Shown here piece after piece: positions 1 through 6,800 of a stretch of 6,856 bases of DNA. Within the stretch, counting starts at the first letter, position 1, and the number at the start of each line of letters is the position of its first letter. The stretch spans positions 1 through 6,856 of the forward strand of contig JBOFYV010000066.1 of the NCBI GenBank assembly GCA_051654865.1, written 5' to 3'. The stretch comes from JBOFOR01 sp051654865. GTDB taxonomy: Bacteria > Bacillota > Clostridia > Peptostreptococcales > Peptostreptococcaceae. A program made the translations under genes and the position numbers. The notes under the pieces are model-generated. The model was given only the letters and a program-made list of their open reading frames with translations. It was not told the DNA's origin and did not search any database.

Positions 1-3000
1 AGAAGTAGGAGAAACGCAGGAACAAGTAATAGAATCAGATGATATGAAAGCAGTACTTGATAATAACTTCCCAAGAGTAATAAGATATGAATGGAAAGAA
101 GATGGTTCGATCTTAGAAGGTGAAAGCGAACAGTTATACATAATGGAAATAAACAATGATAAATATATACCAAAAGTAACTTGTAATACTCAAAATAACA
201 AAACAACTTATACACTAAGTATTGAAGAAATAGGTGTAGAAGTAACTTTAGATATGCTTGTAAATAACAATAAATTGAGAATGGAAGTAACGAACATAAA
301 AGAATCAGGAAATACAAAGGTAAAAACAATAAACTTCCCAAAACACAGTTTAGCGTCAGTTAAAAGTAGTGAAAATGGAAAAACTGCATCAGTTTTAACT
401 ACAGGAGATTGGAATAACATAATAGAAGAATTCAAAGATGTAAAAGATTTAGGTGAGTCTTCAAAAGGAAAAACATATGCATTTATAAACAATGATGAGT
501 TTGCTGTAACTATAAACAATAACGTTATAGAAGGTGGAAATAGAGCAGTATTATCTACATCAAGTAGAGATGGATATAAGCAAACGGGTATAGGAAATGG
601 AACATGGACATACAGAGAAGAATTAAAAATGCCAGAAGGTCATAAGCCAGAAGAGGAATTACCTTGGTCTGAAGTTATGATAGCTAAAGATACTAACAAA
701 GATGATATAGTAGATTGGCAAGATGCAGCTATCCATTATAGAAAGAATATGATAGTTCCAAAAGGTGGAGAAGATATTAAAAATCAACTTTCACATATAG
801 ATTTTAATATAGGATATACTCAAAATCCATTCTTAAGATCACTAGACACTATCAAAAAAATATCTAACTATACAGATAACTTTGGTCAGTTAGTTCTTCA
901 TAAAGGGTATCAAGCAGAAGGTCATGATGACTCTCATCCAGATTATGGTGGACATATAGGTATTAGACAAGGTGGAGTGAAAGACTTTAATACATTGATA
1001 AATGAAGGTAAAAAATATAATGCCAATATAGGGGTTCATATAAATGCAACTGAATATGCAAAAGATGCATTTGAAGTAAAGCCAGAGTTAATAAATGAAA
1101 ATGCTCCAGGATGGGCATGGCTAGATAAAACATTCTATACAGATCAAAGAAAAGATATAACTAGTGGAGAGTTATTTAGAAGATTAGATATGCTAAAGAA
1201 AGATGCACCAGACTTAGGGTGGGTATATGTTGATGTATACACAGGAAATGGATGGAATGCTCATAAATTAGCAGAGAAAATTGATGAACTAGATTATACA
1301 TTTGCAACAGAAATGAATGGACCATTAGAACAAGATGTAGTATGGACTCACTGGGGAGGAGACCCAGCATATCCTAACAAGGGTAACGCAAGTAAAATAA
1401 TGAGATTTATAAAAAATGATACACATGATACATTCTTAGCAGATCCATTAATAAAAGGTAATAAACACTTATTATCAGGTGGTTGGGGAAGTAGACATGA
1501 TATAGAAGGCGAATTTGGTATAGAAGTATTCTATAATCAAGTATTACCAACTAAATACTTACAACATTTCCCAATAGTAAAAATGAGTGATAAAGAAGTA
1601 CTATTTGAAAATGGGGTAAGATCAGCAGATGAAGGTGAAAATATTAACTATTATAGAGATGATAGATTAGTAGCAACGACGCCTAAAAAGTCTATAGGAG
1701 ATACTGGAATAGGAGATACACAACTATTCTTACCATGGAATCCTGTTGAAGAAGATGAAAAAATATATCACTGGAATCCACTTTCAACTAGTTCTACATG
1801 GGAATTACCAGATAGTTGGAAAAATTTAGGGACAGTTCAGTTATATGAATTAGATGACTTAGGAAAAACTTTTGTAAAAGAAGTTAAAGTTGAAGAAGGA
1901 AAAGTTAAGCTTGATGTTGAAAAAGATACTCCATACCTAGTTATGAAAGGCAAAGTAAAAGAAGAAAGAATAAATGATTGGGGATATGGTGCACAAATAA
2001 AGGATCCAGGATTTGACTCTCAAACTTGGAAAAACTGGGAAAAAGATTCAGATGCTAAAGATACTAAACATATCCAGATCATAAATGAAAAGACTAATGG
2101 AAGAAATGGAAATGATTTAGTAAAAATTAGTGGAAATAATGGAGCAGATGCTGAAATATCTCAAGAAATAAAAGGATTAGAAAAAGGTGCAACATATTCT
2201 GTTTCTGCTTGGGTAAAAAATGAAGGAAATAGAAAAATAGAATTAGAAGTAGAATCTGATGATGTAGAAGTTAAAACTAAGATGGATGAAGTATTCTACC
2301 AAAGAAATGGTGAAGGTGTTAAATTTAGAAATGATAAATTCACAAGAATTGAAGTAGAATTTACTGCACAAGATGATGAAGCAGAAATATCTTTAGAAGT
2401 AGGAAAAGGGAATAAGGATTCTGAAGTGTTTGTAGACGACTTTAGAATATGGAAACATCCAGGACATACTAATAAGGATGGATATGTATTCTATGAGGAT
2501 TTTGAGAATGTAGATGAAGGTATAACACCATTCTTCTTAGCTGAAGGAAGAGGAAACTCTAATAGAACTCACTTAGCAGAGAAAAACATATTTGGAAGTC
2601 AATATAAGCATTGGACTCTTGATGGAAGATTCTCATTAAAGAGTAATCAACAACCAGATGAACAAGGTCAAATGTTTGTAACAGAAGATTCAACATTTAA
2701 GTTAAAGCCTAATAAAACTTATGAGTTAGGATTCTTATATTCACTAGCAGATGCTAAGCCTGGATATACATTTAATATAAAGTCTAAATCACAAGGTACT
2801 TTATTAAGTATAGATTTAGATAGTACTAATGTAAATGGAGGAGATTTAACAAATGCAAAAGAAGTATCACAAAAGTTTACAACAGGAAATACTGATGATT
2901 ACTACATTTCAGTAGATAAAAAGGAACATACTGGAGATATAGTTCAATTAATAATAGACAATATATATGTTAAAGAAGTTAATGAGTCTATTAAAAATCC

Positions 3001-3271
3001 TCAGTTAAAGTATGTAAACTTAAATACAATGGTTAATGAATTATCAGTAGGGCAGCAAGTAGAATTTGATATTAATGCTTTAATGAATAATGGAGATGCT
3101 GTAGATTTAAGTAAGGCAAAAGTAGAATATAAAGTATCTAACCCAAAATCACTTGAAATAAAAGATGGTAAGATGATAGCTAAGTCAAAGGGCAAATCTA
3201 ACGTATTTGTAAAAGTTAAGTTAGGTAATAAAGTTGTAATGTCTAATCATGTTACTATAAATGTAAAATAA
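1..3271 (+). CDS. Endo-alpha-N-acetylgalactosaminidase, GH101 (5'-truncated by window edge)
   Basis: Secreted retaining glycosidase that cleaves Gal-beta-1,3-GalNAc from Ser/Thr of mucin-type glycoproteins (established for GH101). The frame is open from base 2. The Met at 44 has no ribosome site and lies inside a conserved domain, so the true start and any signal peptide are upstream. Numbering from that Met: mutarotase-like beta-sandwich about 1-245, with an EF-hand-like loop at 216-227 (D216, N218, D220, D224, D227); catalytic barrel about 250-530; beta domain about 535-640; galactose-binding-like module about 645-810; second sandwich about 813-978; Ig-like (Big-type) domain about 985-1075. 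By alignment from memory with pneumococcal SpGH101, D397 (VYVDVY) is the nucleophile and E423 (FATEMNGP) the acid/base; W357 and W359 match the lid tryptophans. No LPXTG signal or C-terminal membrane helix is present, so release or non-covalent wall binding is likely. Family assignment is firm; module boundaries are approximate. Confidence 0.93.
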   Translation, partial: EVGETQEQVIESDDMKAVLDNNFPRVIRYEWKEDGSILEGESEQLYIMEINNDKYIPKVTCNTQNNKTTYTLSIEEIGVEVTLDMLVNNNKLRMEVTNIKESGNTKVKTINFPKHSLASVKSSENGKTASVLTTGDWNNIIEEFKDVKDLGESSKGKTYAFINNDEFAVTINNNVIEGGNRAVLSTSSRDGYKQTGIGNGTWTYREELKMPEGHKPEEELPWSEVMIAKDTNKDDIVDWQDAAIHYRKNMIVPKGGEDIKNQLSHIDFNIGYTQNPFLRSLDTIKKISNYTDNFGQLVLHKGYQAEGHDDSHPDYGGHIGIRQGGVKDFNTLINEGKKYNANIGVHINATEYAKDAFEVKPELINENAPGWAWLDKTFYTDQRKDITSGELFRRLDMLKKDAPDLGWVYVDVYTGNGWNAHKLAEKIDELDYTFATEMNGPLEQDVVWTHWGGDPAYPNKGNASKIMRFIKNDTHDTFLADPLIKGNKHLLSGGWGSRHDIEGEFGIEVFYNQVLPTKYLQHFPIVKMSDKEVLFENGVRSADEGENINYYRDDRLVATTPKKSIGDTGIGDTQLFLPWNPVEEDEKIYHWNPLSTSSTWELPDSWKNLGTVQLYELDDLGKTFVKEVKVEEGKVKLDVEKDTPYLVMKGKVKEERINDWGYGAQIKDPGFDSQTWKNWEKDSDAKDTKHIQIINEKTNGRNGNDLVKISGNNGADAEISQEIKGLEKGATYSVSAWVKNEGNRKIELEVESDDVEVKTKMDEVFYQRNGEGVKFRNDKFTRIEVEFTAQDDEAEISLEVGKGNKDSEVFVDDFRIWKHPGHTNKDGYVFYEDFENVDEGITPFFLAEGRGNSNRTHLAEKNIFGSQYKHWTLDGRFSLKSNQQPDEQGQMFVTEDSTFKLKPNKTYELGFLYSLADAKPGYTFNIKSKSQGTLLSIDLDSTNVNGGDLTNAKEVSQKFTTGNTDDYYISVDKKEHTGDIVQLIIDNIYVKEVNESIKNPQLKYVNLNTMVNELSVGQQVEFDINALMNNGDAVDLSKAKVEYKVSNPKSLEIKDGKMIAKSKGKSNVFVKVKLGNKVVMSNHVTINVK

Positions 3272-3292
3272 AAAATATAAGTATTAAAAAAC

Positions 3293-3337
3293 AAGACTAG
3301 GGTTATATTTGCTTTAAGTAAATATAACTCTAGTCTT
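3293..3337. terminator. Bidirectional intrinsic terminator between convergent genes
   Basis: An 18-bp inverted repeat (3293-3310 with 3320-3337) is complementary throughout except for one G-T wobble, and encloses a 9-nt loop. It lies 21 nt after the glycosidase stop and 7 nt after the minus-strand stop. Read on the minus strand, the stem is followed by a GTTTTTT tract, which makes a classic terminator for the membrane-protein gene. Read on the plus strand, the following tract is TTATTTATATT, a weaker U-run, but stem strength suggests it also ends the glycosidase transcript. Confidence 0.88.
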
Positions 3338-3344
3338 ATTTATA

Positions 3345-3740
3345 TTAGTGAGACATTCCTATAAACATTCCTACTACGTATGGTATTAACCAAATTAACC
3401 ATACAGCTATACTGAATTTGTGGAAAGTTTCTTTTTTCTTTTCGTCATTTTTAGATAATACCCAAGTAGCCCAAACTGCATGGAATATCATTAAAACTAT
3501 TGCTAAAAATCCTGTAACACCATGAATAGCTTGATTTGTAGCTGATATTGCACTAGGACCAGATTTAGCTATATTACTCATAGTTAAAGTACCTACAGTA
3601 TCACATAATAACCCTAACCAGAATATGATTACGTGTTTCTTAGTTAACGTTTTAGATTTTCTCTCTCCAAATACACCTGTTGTATAAAATACAAGTGCTA
3701 ATGTTATTGTAACAATTGCAAATATTAATTTTGAGTCCAT
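3345..3740 (-). CDS. hsmA: HsmA family (TIGR03987-type) four-helix membrane protein
   Basis: Small integral membrane protein of 131 residues. Four hydrophobic segments are visible at about 4-23, 37-54, 71-94 and 108-128. The loops at 25-36 and 96-107 are rich in Lys/Arg, so by the positive-inside rule they are cytoplasmic and both termini face outward. Histidines H36, H73, H87, H107 and H131 lie in or near helices, and the stretches around QAIHGVTG and IFHAVWATWVL look most characteristic. In Clostridioides difficile, HsmA is a heme-responsive membrane protein that binds heme and is encoded with the MarR-type regulator HsmR (established knowledge). Assignment here rests on recalled family resemblance, so a heme role is inferred. 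The start is supported by AAGGAG (3753-3748) 7 nt before ATG. The gene stands alone: no hsmR lies beside it, its upstream neighbour is divergent, and its downstream neighbour is convergent. Confidence 0.75.
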   Translation of the reverse strand: MDSKLIFAIVTITLALVFYTTGVFGERKSKTLTKKHVIIFWLGLLCDTVGTLTMSNIAKSGPSAISATNQAIHGVTGFLAIVLMIFHAVWATWVLSKNDEKKKETFHKFSIAVWLIWLIPYVVGMFIGMSH

Positions 3741-3788
3741 AATATTTCTCCTTAATGTTTTATATTAGTTTTTCTATTTAAATATATT

Positions 3789-3817
3789 ATAATAATACAA
3801 TCTTTAATAAGTGTGAA
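3789..3817 (-). promoter_or_regulatory. Candidate sigmaA promoter for the hsmA-like gene
   Basis: On the minus strand, TTCACA (3817-3812) is followed by a 17-nt spacer and TATTAT (3794-3789). An overlapping TATAAT (3791-3786) would give a poorer 20-nt spacer. The predicted transcript would start near 3782, giving a leader of about 40 nt with an AAGGAG ribosome site. The -35 hexamer overlaps the edge of the 11-bp tandem repeat. The call is from sequence resemblance only, in an AT-rich region where chance matches are common. Confidence 0.5.
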
Positions 3818-3841
3818 ATCCATCTTAAATCCATCTTAAAT
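3816..3841. repeat. Exact 11-bp tandem direct repeat, operator-like
   Basis: The 11-mer AAATCCATCTT occurs at 3816-3826 and again at 3827-3837 with no gap, followed by a further AAAT at 3838-3841. Read on the minus strand, this gives TTTAAG-N5-TTTAAG-N5-TTTCAC, three half-site-like hexamers one helical turn apart, the last overlapping the -35 of the hsmA-like gene. OmpR/PhoB-class response regulators typically bind direct repeats of about this period (established). That one binds here is inference. Confidence 0.7.
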
Positions 3842-3860
3842 ATTATTATTGTATACTGTT

Positions 3861-3888
3861 TTAACATAGGGAAATTAATCTTTTTAAT
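3861..3888 (+). promoter_or_regulatory. Candidate sigmaA promoter for the crt-hbd-thl operon
   Basis: TTAACA (3861-3866) and TTTAAT (3883-3888) each match the sigmaA consensus at five of six positions and are separated by 16 nt. Transcription would begin near 3895, giving a leader of about 60 nt that contains an 11-T run (3898-3908). The -35 overlaps TGTTTTAACA (3857-3866), a short inverted repeat faintly like half of a Rex site. Other -10-like words (TATAAT at 3893-3898, TATACT at 3911-3916) lack a recognisable -35 at proper spacing. Confidence 0.4.
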
Positions 3889-3915
3889 CATATATAATTT
3901 TTTTTTTTCATATAC

Positions 3916-3934
3916 TTAATCATCTAGTGATAAA
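3916..3934. promoter_or_regulatory. Imperfect inverted repeat in the crt leader, possible operator
   Basis: TTAATCA (3916-3922) and TGATAAA (3928-3934) pair at six of seven positions across a 5-nt centre. The site lies between the predicted crt transcription start and its ribosome site, where a bound repressor would block the operon. The left arm plus the next T (TTAATCAT) also occurs at 3884-3891. No known regulator motif was recognised. The arms are very AT-rich, so chance is a real alternative. Confidence 0.25.
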
Positions 3935-3937
3935 AAC

Positions 3938-3946
3938 AAGGGGGAG
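3938..3946 (+). promoter_or_regulatory. Ribosome binding site of crt
   Basis: AAGGGGGAG ends 8 nt before the ATG at 3955 and fixes that start. A second AGGA directly touching the ATG (3951-3954) is too close to act as the main Shine-Dalgarno site. Confidence 0.8.
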
Positions 3947-3954
3947 TACCAGGA

Positions 3955-4731
3955 ATGTTCAAAAACCTAATTTGTGAAGAGATTGGGAATGTATTTTTTA
4001 TAAAAATAAATAGAGAAAAATATCTAAATGCATTAAATGAAGAAGTATTAAAGGAACTTAGTGAAGCTGTGGACATGCTAAACAATAATGAAGATACTTA
4101 CGTGGGAGTAATTATTGGACAAGGAAGAGCATTTGTAGCAGGGGCGGATATAGAATCTATGAAAGAGATGAACTTTGAAGAGGCTAGAAAGTTTTCTAAG
4201 TTAGGAAATGATATATTTAGAAAGATAGAAGAAAGTGATAAACCATTAATTGCAGCTATAAATGGATATTGCCTTGGTGGAGGTCTAGAATTAGCAATGA
4301 GTTGTGATATAAGAATTGCATCTAAAAAAGCTAAGTTTGGTCAAGTAGAAGCTAATTTAGGAATAATACCAGGGTTTGGTGGAAGTCAAAGGTTACCTAG
4401 AATAGTAGGTATAGGAAAGGCAAAAGAGCTCATATACACAGGTGATATGATAGATGCAGATGGTGCATATAATATAAATTTAGTAAATAAAGTCGTAGAA
4501 GATGATAGCTTGCTAGATGAATGCTTAGAAATAGCTCAGAAAATATCATCAAAAGGCCAATTAGCTATTAGATATGCTAAAAATGCCATAAATAGAGGAT
4601 ATGAAGTTGATATAGATACAGCAATTAATATAGAGAGTAATTTATTTGGACTATGCTTTGCAAGTCAAGACCAAAAGGAAGGAATGAGTGCTTTTTTACA
4701 AAAAAGAGAAGCAGATTTTAAAGGTAAATAA
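3955..4731 (+). CDS. crt: 3-hydroxybutyryl-CoA dehydratase (crotonase)
   Basis: Cytoplasmic enoyl-CoA hydratase of the crotonase fold, converting (S)-3-hydroxybutyryl-CoA to crotonyl-CoA in butyrate formation. The 258-residue length is typical of clostridial Crt. Visible signatures are the CoA/oxyanion segment around AGADI (62-66), the GYCLGGGLELAMSCD block (104-118), and KFGQVEANLGIIPGFGGSQRL (127-147). E112 and E132 are 20 residues apart, as are the two catalytic glutamates of rat mitochondrial hydratase (E144/E164), so both acid/base residues are present and the enzyme looks intact. The C-terminal FASQDQKEGMSAF segment is the usual family ending. It is the first gene of the operon, 26 nt before hbd, downstream of a 214-bp divergent control region. 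Assignment as Crt rather than a general fatty-acid hydratase rests on the linkage to hbd, thl and the bcd start. Confidence 0.95.
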   Translation: MFKNLICEEIGNVFFIKINREKYLNALNEEVLKELSEAVDMLNNNEDTYVGVIIGQGRAFVAGADIESMKEMNFEEARKFSKLGNDIFRKIEESDKPLIAAINGYCLGGGLELAMSCDIRIASKKAKFGQVEANLGIIPGFGGSQRLPRIVGIGKAKELIYTGDMIDADGAYNINLVNKVVEDDSLLDECLEIAQKISSKGQLAIRYAKNAINRGYEVDIDTAINIESNLFGLCFASQDQKEGMSAFLQKREADFKGK

Positions 4732-4757
4732 ATATTACTTAATGGAGGGGACACGTT

Positions 4758-5600
4758 ATGAAGGTAATGGTAATAGGTAGTGGAACTATGGGGTGTGGAA
4801 TAGCACAAGTATTAATAAGTAAAAACAATGAAGTAATACTGAGGGATTTAAGTCATGATACTTTAGAAAAAGGTATAAAAAGCATAGTAAAAAATCTAGA
4901 AAGAAGTATAGAAAAAGGTAAGCTATCAGTAGAAGAAAAAAATGAAATGTTAAAGAGAATATCAACGACAACAGATATAAAAGATGCCTCAGATTGTGAT
5001 TTAGTAATAGAAGCTATAGTAGAGAATATGGATATAAAAAAGCAGCTATTTAAACAGCTAGACCATATTTGTAAGAGAGACACTATTCTTGCTACTAATA
5101 CTTCCTCATTATCTATAAGTGAAATAGCAATGGGTACCACAAGACCAGAAAAAGTTATAGGAATGCATTTTTTCAATCCAGCACCTGTTATGAAATTAAT
5201 AGAGATAATAGATACATTGTTCACATCAAAAGAAACTCATGAGACTATACAGAACCTATCAATAGAATTAGAAAAAAATCCAGTAAGTGTAAAAGAAGCT
5301 CCAGGTTTTATAGTTAATAGAATATTAATCCCAATGATAAATGAGGCTATAGGAATATATGCAGATAAAGTAGCGACAGTAGAAGATATAGATAGTGCAA
5401 TGAAGCTAGGAGCAAACCATCCTATAGGACCATTAGCACTTGGTGATTTAATAGGTCTTGATGTTTGTCTTAATATAATGGAAGTACTACATAAAGATTT
5501 TGCAGATGACAAATATAAGCCACATCCATTACTAGTAGAAATGGTGAAAAACAATCAGTTAGGTAGAAAAAGTAATAGAGGATTCTATAATTACGAATAA
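4758..5600 (+). CDS. hbd: 3-hydroxybutyryl-CoA dehydrogenase
   Basis: Cytoplasmic NAD(P)H-dependent reductase of acetoacetyl-CoA to (S)-3-hydroxybutyryl-CoA. At 280 residues it is close to the usual 282. The N-terminal Rossmann domain has the GSGTMG dinucleotide motif at 7-12 and D30 at the end of beta-strand 2, which favours NADH over NADPH. NTSSLSI (114-120) carries the substrate-binding serine (S116 or S117). H137 in GMHFFNPAPVMKLIE pairs with E149 twelve residues later, the His-Glu catalytic dyad of this family, and N187 in APGFIVNR is the conserved asparagine. The C-terminal domain, including HPIGPLALGDLIGLD (221-235) and the terminal RKSNRGFYNY, is complete. The ribosome site GGAGGGG (4744-4750) lies 7 nt before the ATG. 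It is co-transcribed with crt (26-nt gap) and thl (10-nt gap). Confidence 0.96.
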   Translation: MKVMVIGSGTMGCGIAQVLISKNNEVILRDLSHDTLEKGIKSIVKNLERSIEKGKLSVEEKNEMLKRISTTTDIKDASDCDLVIEAIVENMDIKKQLFKQLDHICKRDTILATNTSSLSISEIAMGTTRPEKVIGMHFFNPAPVMKLIEIIDTLFTSKETHETIQNLSIELEKNPVSVKEAPGFIVNRILIPMINEAIGIYADKVATVEDIDSAMKLGANHPIGPLALGDLIGLDVCLNIMEVLHKDFADDKYKPHPLLVEMVKNNQLGRKSNRGFYNYE

Positions 5601-5610
5601 GGGGGATACC

Positions 5611-6798
5611 ATGAGAGAAGTAGTAATCGTATCAGCTGTAAGAACACCAATAGGTTCATTTGGTGGAACTTTGAAAAATTTTAGTGCGGTAGAATTAGGT
5701 TCTATAGCTGCAAAAGAAGCTATAAAAAGAGCTAATATAGATCCTAAAATAATAGATGAAGTAATAATAGGAAATGTACTAAGTGCAGGGTTAGGTCAAA
5801 ATGTAGCAAGACAAGTGGCTATAAAATCTGAAATACCAGTAGAGACACCAGCTATGACTATTAACAAGGTATGTGGTTCTGGACTTAGAACAGTAAGTAT
5901 GGCAGCACAATTTATAGCTTTAGGTGATTGTGAGGTAGTGCTTGCAGGTGGATGTGAAAGTATGAGTAATGCACCATACATATTAAATAAAGCTAGATTT
6001 GGATATAACATGGGGGATGCAAGTATAGTAGATAGTATGATAAGTGATGGTTTAACAGATGCTTTTAATAACTATCATATGGGAATAACTGCTGAAAATA
6101 TAGCTCAAAAACATAATATAAATAGAAGCGAACAAGATGAGTTTTCATTACTTAGCCAACAAAGAGCAAAAACGGCTCAATTAAATAATAGATTTAAAGA
6201 TGAAATAGTACCTGTTGAAATACCTCAAAGAAAAGCTAGCCCTATAATAATGGATACAGATGAATATCCAAAACACAATACTAGTATAGAAAAACTATCT
6301 AGTCTTAGACCTGCATTTAAAAAAGATGGAACAGTAACAGCAGGTAATGCTTCTGGGCTTAATGATGGAGCATCAATGGTAATAGTTATGTCTAAAGAAA
6401 AGTGTGATGAACTAGGCTTAAAACCACTTGCAACTATAGTATCATATGCATCAGCAGGAGTGGAACCTAGCATAATGGGATATGGTCCAGTGCCAGCTAC
6501 AGAAAAAGCACTAAATAAAGCTAGTTTAAAAATAGATGAAATAGATTTAGTTGAAGCAAACGAAGCTTTTGCTGTTCAATCATTAGCAGTATCAATGGGA
6601 CTAAAACTTGATAAGGATAAAGTAAATGTAAACGGAGGAGCTATAGCACTAGGCCATCCAATAGGTGCTAGTGGATGTAGAATACTAGTTTCACTACTTT
6701 ATGAAATGCAAAAAAGAGAAGATGCTAAATTAGGTTTAGCAACATTATGTATAGGTGGAGGCCAAGGAACTAGCTTAATAGTTAGGAAAGGGGAGTAA
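5611..6798 (+). CDS. thl: Acetyl-CoA acetyltransferase (thiolase)
   Basis: Cytoplasmic biosynthetic thiolase that condenses two acetyl-CoA into acetoacetyl-CoA, the entry step of the butyrate pathway. At 395 residues it is close to the 392-393 of clostridial ThlA. The acyl-carrying cysteine is C88 (NKVCGSG). The thiolase signature NEAFA is at 317-321, H349 lies in GGAIALGHPIGASG, and the second catalytic cysteine C380 lies in LCIGGGQG, so the catalytic set is complete. V77 and N153 match residues reported in C. acetobutylicum ThlA as allowing a redox-switch disulfide between the two active-site cysteines (established there, inferred here). The start follows AAGGGGGAT with a short spacer, 10 nt after the hbd stop. 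The stop is only 2 nt before the next gene, implying translational coupling. Confidence 0.96.
   Translation: MREVVIVSAVRTPIGSFGGTLKNFSAVELGSIAAKEAIKRANIDPKIIDEVIIGNVLSAGLGQNVARQVAIKSEIPVETPAMTINKVCGSGLRTVSMAAQFIALGDCEVVLAGGCESMSNAPYILNKARFGYNMGDASIVDSMISDGLTDAFNNYHMGITAENIAQKHNINRSEQDEFSLLSQQRAKTAQLNNRFKDEIVPVEIPQRKASPIIMDTDEYPKHNTSIEKLSSLRPAFKKDGTVTAGNASGLNDGASMVIVMSKEKCDELGLKPLATIVSYASAGVEPSIMGYGPVPATEKALNKASLKIDEIDLVEANEAFAVQSLAVSMGLKLDKDKVNVNGGAIALGHPIGASGCRILVSLLYEMQKREDAKLGLATLCIGGGQGTSLIVRKGE
6790..6795 (+). promoter_or_regulatory. Ribosome binding site of the downstream acyl-CoA dehydrogenase gene
   Basis: GGGGAG lies within the last codons of thl, 5 nt before the ATG at 6801, and supports that start. 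Its position inside thl means the two genes are probably translationally coupled. Confidence 0.75.
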
Positions 6799-6800
6799 TA

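Noticed and set aside
44..46. ATG at 44 as the true start of the glycosidase gene
   Set aside because: No Shine-Dalgarno sequence precedes it, the frame is open back to base 2, and an extracellular enzyme should have a signal peptide, which is not seen after this Met.
3849..3867. TTGTATACTGTTTTAACAT as a Rex operator
   Set aside because: The outer TTGT and ACAT are 11 nt apart where a Rex palindrome needs 10, and the inner bases do not match TTAA on the left arm. At most it is a weak half-site.
3898..3908. Run of 11 T as an intrinsic terminator or attenuator in the crt leader
   Set aside because: Only a weak, all-A/T pairing (AAATTA with TAATTT) precedes it, with no GC-rich stem, so it is more likely a simple AT tract.
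4786..5554. Several minus-strand open frames inside hbd, and similar ones inside the glycosidase and thl genes
   Set aside because: They lie antisense to well-supported conserved genes, have no ribosome sites, and their hydrophobic, Ser/Leu/Ile-rich translations are typical shadows of AT-rich coding DNA.
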